64,000 bases of DNA from Engraulis encrasicolus (taxonomy: Eukaryota; Chordata; Actinopteri; Clupeiformes; Engraulidae), in assembly GCF_034702125.1 (NCBI RefSeq), contig NC_085869.1:16815044-16879043 (forward strand), read 5' to 3'. How positions within the stretch are numbered: the stretch's first letter is position 1; each line of letters starts with the position of its first letter. A program made the position numbers and the translations under genes. Below are positions 59,455-64,000 of this stretch, one piece after another. The notes beneath the pieces are model-generated. The model searched no databases. It was given only the letters and a program-made list of their open reading frames with translations, and was not told the origin of the DNA.

Positions 59455-59514
59455 ATAAAGAGAACAGGACAGCACAAAATCACAAGACTCGGAGTGCTGT
59501 CCTGTTCTCTTTAT
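59455..59514. repeat. Perfect 21-bp hairpin with 18-nt loop
   Basis: ataaagagaacaggacagcac at 59455-59475 is the exact complement of 59494-59514. It lies 500 bp upstream of the DHRSX start codon. It may be a small foldback remnant or a hairpin RNA; nothing more identifies it. Confidence 0.85.
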
Positions 59515-60218
59515 ATCAAATATTCTTGAGGAATGAGCACCCAGTTTTTTGTTTTTTTCACTTTGGTTGAGTTGAGCGCATTACACCCCTTAGTTTGATC
59601 TAAACCTTCTCATCAGCCTGACTTAATGAATGAGTTAGGCCTATTCTCTGCCAAGATTATCCTAGGTAGCCTATAGTATGTAATGGACCTCTTTTAGTCG
59701 TTTATTTACAGAATTCCTATTGCTCATCCACAAATGTAGGCCTACCCTGAGGGTTGAATTTAATATGATACTTATGATAGCCTATTCAATTCATTATGAC
59801 TGGGAAAATAACACTTTTCATTGGCTACATGAAAAGGTGGTTCTTATCCATGTCCACCAATTTTGCATTTCCAGAAATTCCAGTTGGCCTAATATATTTT
59901 GTAACTGTAAAAATTGCTGTACTATTTGATCATACTAAATAGACTACATGTATTAGCTTCGTAAATATTCATGAAAAGATCACATTTGGGAATAGGCCAT
60001 TTCAATGAGCAGCACAGTTGCAATACCATTGTCGCCACCATCCTACATTGTGGCCACTATCATACTGTGCCTTTAAGCATTTAAAGTTTTAGTGGCACAT
60101 GTGATAGAACACCAAAATAACTGATAGGCCAATAGCCTTTAGGAGACGAGCACAGATAACAAGAGAGGGCATTGTATGGGCTGCAGAGTCAAGAGGTCAG
60201 TTTCAACATCTTCTAGGC

Positions 60219-60640
60219 CAGTGGTGGCCAAACGTTTTCAGCGAGGACCCCTTTTGGATTTAACCCGTTAAGACACAGCGTTATAAATTAGCTGTTACCA
60301 GGATGCCAATGACCAAATCATAGTGCATTACTAAAGGACCTGTGTTATGTCATAGTAGTGAAGTAATATGGTAGTTAACTTTTCAGTGCCTATTACAGCG
60401 TGCCACTGGAGGTACAGCGTGCATTAAGGGGCTATGAGACCCCCCACCCCCCACCGCCACCACCACCACAACCACCACAATAATCTTAGCCTCTTAGCAA
60501 TAGATTTCTTGTGATATCAGCTGACAAACTATTAAAGGAAAATCTAGCAATATTAATGCAATATTCCTCTTGTCCGCTGCCCCCCTTCAGTACCTCTACA
60601 ACCCCCTTAAGTGTCCCGGCCCCCAGTTTGAGAACCACTG
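60219..60640 (+). mobile_element. hAT-like MITE, family F, carrying a family D repeat
   Basis: Ends cagtggtggccaaacgtttt and agtttgagaaccactg. Flanks ttctaggc (60211-60218) and ttctaagc (60641-60648) match at 7 of 8 bases. The family D repeat 60261-60440 lies inside, so it was inserted into it. Confidence 0.85.
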
Positions 60641-61120
60641 TTCTAAGCTATTCACCCTATACACAACTGTCTTTCAACAAATGTACGAGACAAGACACAA
60701 TCGGAGTGAATCAATATAGAAATGTAGGCTACATAAAGACAGTCATTTAGGTGTTGTTCAAGGTTAACAGAGGAGGACGCCTTGTAGCAGGGGAGGGGAA
60801 CCGTTTCCAAACGGCCCTCGAGACATAGGTTCCCCACCCCTGCAACTGCAAGTATTTCCTCTTTGTTTTGGACATGTAATTTCAACGTGCCGGTGACTCA
60901 CAAAACTATGGACTTCCAAGCTGTGAAATATCTTCAGTGACAATAGAAGCAGAGATCTCAAATAACTCCCAGGTGGACACCTACTGACCCAATTTCCATG
61001 GCTTTCAGGGCTGAAAAAAACGTCACAAAGTGTCTACACTCCTTCAGTCCAAGACCAAGTTTCTGTAGTATCTATTTTACAAAAAAGCAATAATATTCAA
61101 ATCGGCCAGCACTGTCTGTG

Positions 61121-62698
<1,578 letters not shown>

Positions 62699-63103
62699 TT
62701 AGACACTGAAGTGGAAATCCTCAGCGAAACCACGAAGCTCCAACCGCAGTGAAACTATTATTGGATAAAAAGTAGCAAAAGGTAAATGGTTATCCTTTGG
62801 CGCATGGAAATCGCCAAGCTGCACGACTGTGGCCAATGTTCCTGCGGCGCGTGGGGAAACAGGTTGATGCAGCGTATTCAACAGTTCCTCTGCATGTTCG
62901 CTCAACTTGGTCGCAATTGTGAAGGTTGTCGGAGGTGATACATGAGAGATGGTCATATTGTCTTTCATGGTTGTCCACGTCAAAGCAGACATCATCGGAA
63001 GAATGAGCATCATCATTCCAGCCACGATACCTTCATGTTTAGTAGTGCCATCCTTGTTGTTTAAAATTATTTTTATTGTTCCATACAAAACATGACACAC
63101 CAA
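62699..63103 (-). CDS. Unrecognised 134-codon open frame, possibly a secreted protein exon
   Basis: One of the longest non-repetitive frames in the window. I do not recognise it. From an internal Met30 it reads MMMLILPMMSAL, which resembles a signal peptide. This is followed by an amphipathic stretch around KLSEHAEELLNTLHQ and a hydrophobic FYPIIVSLRLEL segment. That pattern would suit the start of a small helical secreted protein, but no family motif is present. It lies 3.7 kb upstream of DHRSX on the same strand. No strong splice donor precedes the TAA stop. It may be a chance frame. Confidence 0.25.
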   Translation of the reverse strand: MVCHVLYGTIKIILNNKDGTTKHEGIVAGMMMLILPMMSALTWTTMKDNMTISHVSPPTTFTIATKLSEHAEELLNTLHQPVSPRAAGTLATVVQLGDFHAPKDNHLPFATFYPIIVSLRLELRGFAEDFHFSV

Positions 63104-64000
63104 ATTGACGATGCCGTTTCATCGGCGTTAGTGACACCAGCAAAGGATATTCTAGCTATACTGTTACGGCTTGTAATCCATTCTTAAATTGGTCTTTGGT
63201 TTTCTAATGGCTACGATAAAATAGAATTATTACTTATAGCACCAAGACATGAAGAAGGATGCAATACGTTAACCGTTTGCTAGGTGGCACACTGACAATG
63301 TCATTTCAAAGGATATGCGAGTTCAGAATTTTTATTTGGCATCGCTCATGGACTGCCTGGAAAAAAGCTATTCAGAGTGATATACTTCCATTCTACTGGC
63401 GTATAAGTCTTTGTATGAAAAGTTTGAGAAATAATCTGATCAACATGCCTTAATTAAAGTGGCGCTATTGTTATTGCGCTATGATGCCGCTATGATGCCT
63501 ACTTCACATGGAAAAAGTTGTAACGTGACTTAAGTTGCGGACAGCTTAGTCTAACGAATCCTAAACTAGTTTATATAAGTTCAGGTATTAGGCTATGGTG
63601 AAGACAGGCCACATGCATCACTTCAGCAGTAAGTTAATGCCATGAATTTGAATAAAGTACCCACACTGACGTAATGCTACGATTGGGTAGTGCCTGTTGG
63701 CGCTCTGCGAAGAAACACACCTATGCCTTGCGCATAGCATCTCTGATGCCTGGGAAATGAAAACTCCTTTCGTGCAATTGGATCTCGAACAAGTCACTCA
63801 TACGTTTGCCTGGCGGGGCAGGGAAACACCCAAGAAAGTTTCTCTAATGTTCAAACAAAAGACTGTGCTGTAGTCACAAAGTAGACTGGCTGGCGAACAC
63901 ATAGTGGCGAATACTGTGTGCGTAAATTAATAAGACGAAATTCTTTATCTTCATTATTTTTTGAGAAAGTTACGATGATGTCATACCTATGGATTTTCTT
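63104..64000. other. Upstream intergenic DNA, nothing recognised
   Basis: No repeat family or exon identified to the end of the window. Confidence 0.4.

Overview
This is a eukaryotic, almost certainly teleost fish, genomic window. The evidence is one intron-rich vertebrate gene embedded in dense short repeats typical of fish: tRNA-derived SINEs with box-B motifs, many hAT-like MITEs with 8-bp target duplications, Tc1-like and piggyBac-like remnants, and long TG/AC microsatellites. There are no operons, phage genes or CRISPR arrays, and most open frames are chance frames or microsatellite translations.

The one gene I can reconstruct with confidence is DHRSX, on the minus strand, 58955 down to 23542. 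I assembled seven coding exons by splice-site phase: 58853-58955, 57097-57204, 52222-52290, 34780-34881, 31623-31830, 27517-27736 and 23542-23739. Together they give 1008 nt, or 335 residues plus a stop, and every junction stays in phase. The protein is a short-chain dehydrogenase/reductase with an N-terminal hydrophobic anchor, a TGGARGMG cofactor motif, a catalytic YAHSK motif and an ELEGVGG C-terminal motif. The family acts on polyprenoids in dolichol synthesis.

Layout: 1-19800 is intergenic repeat-rich DNA (nested hAT MITEs, SINEs, tandem duplications). 19840-23541 is an unusually repeat-poor stretch downstream of the DHRSX stop and may be its long 3' UTR. 23542-58955 is DHRSX with introns of 1.6 to 17.3 kb, which carry most of the better-preserved transposons. 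58956-64000 is upstream DNA with an hAT MITE, a TG/AG microsatellite and one unrecognised 134-codon minus-strand frame (62699-63103).

The most interesting signals are a 108-bp retro-inserted element in intron 5 with a hammerhead-ribozyme-like fold and a 14-bp target duplication; exon 2 squeezed between two transposons, one flanked by a 36-bp duplication that copies the exon 2 splice donor; a tandem NAG acceptor at the SDR NNAG motif; a 1.2-kb TA-flanked element carrying seven copies of a 15-bp motif; and several long perfect or near-perfect hairpins.
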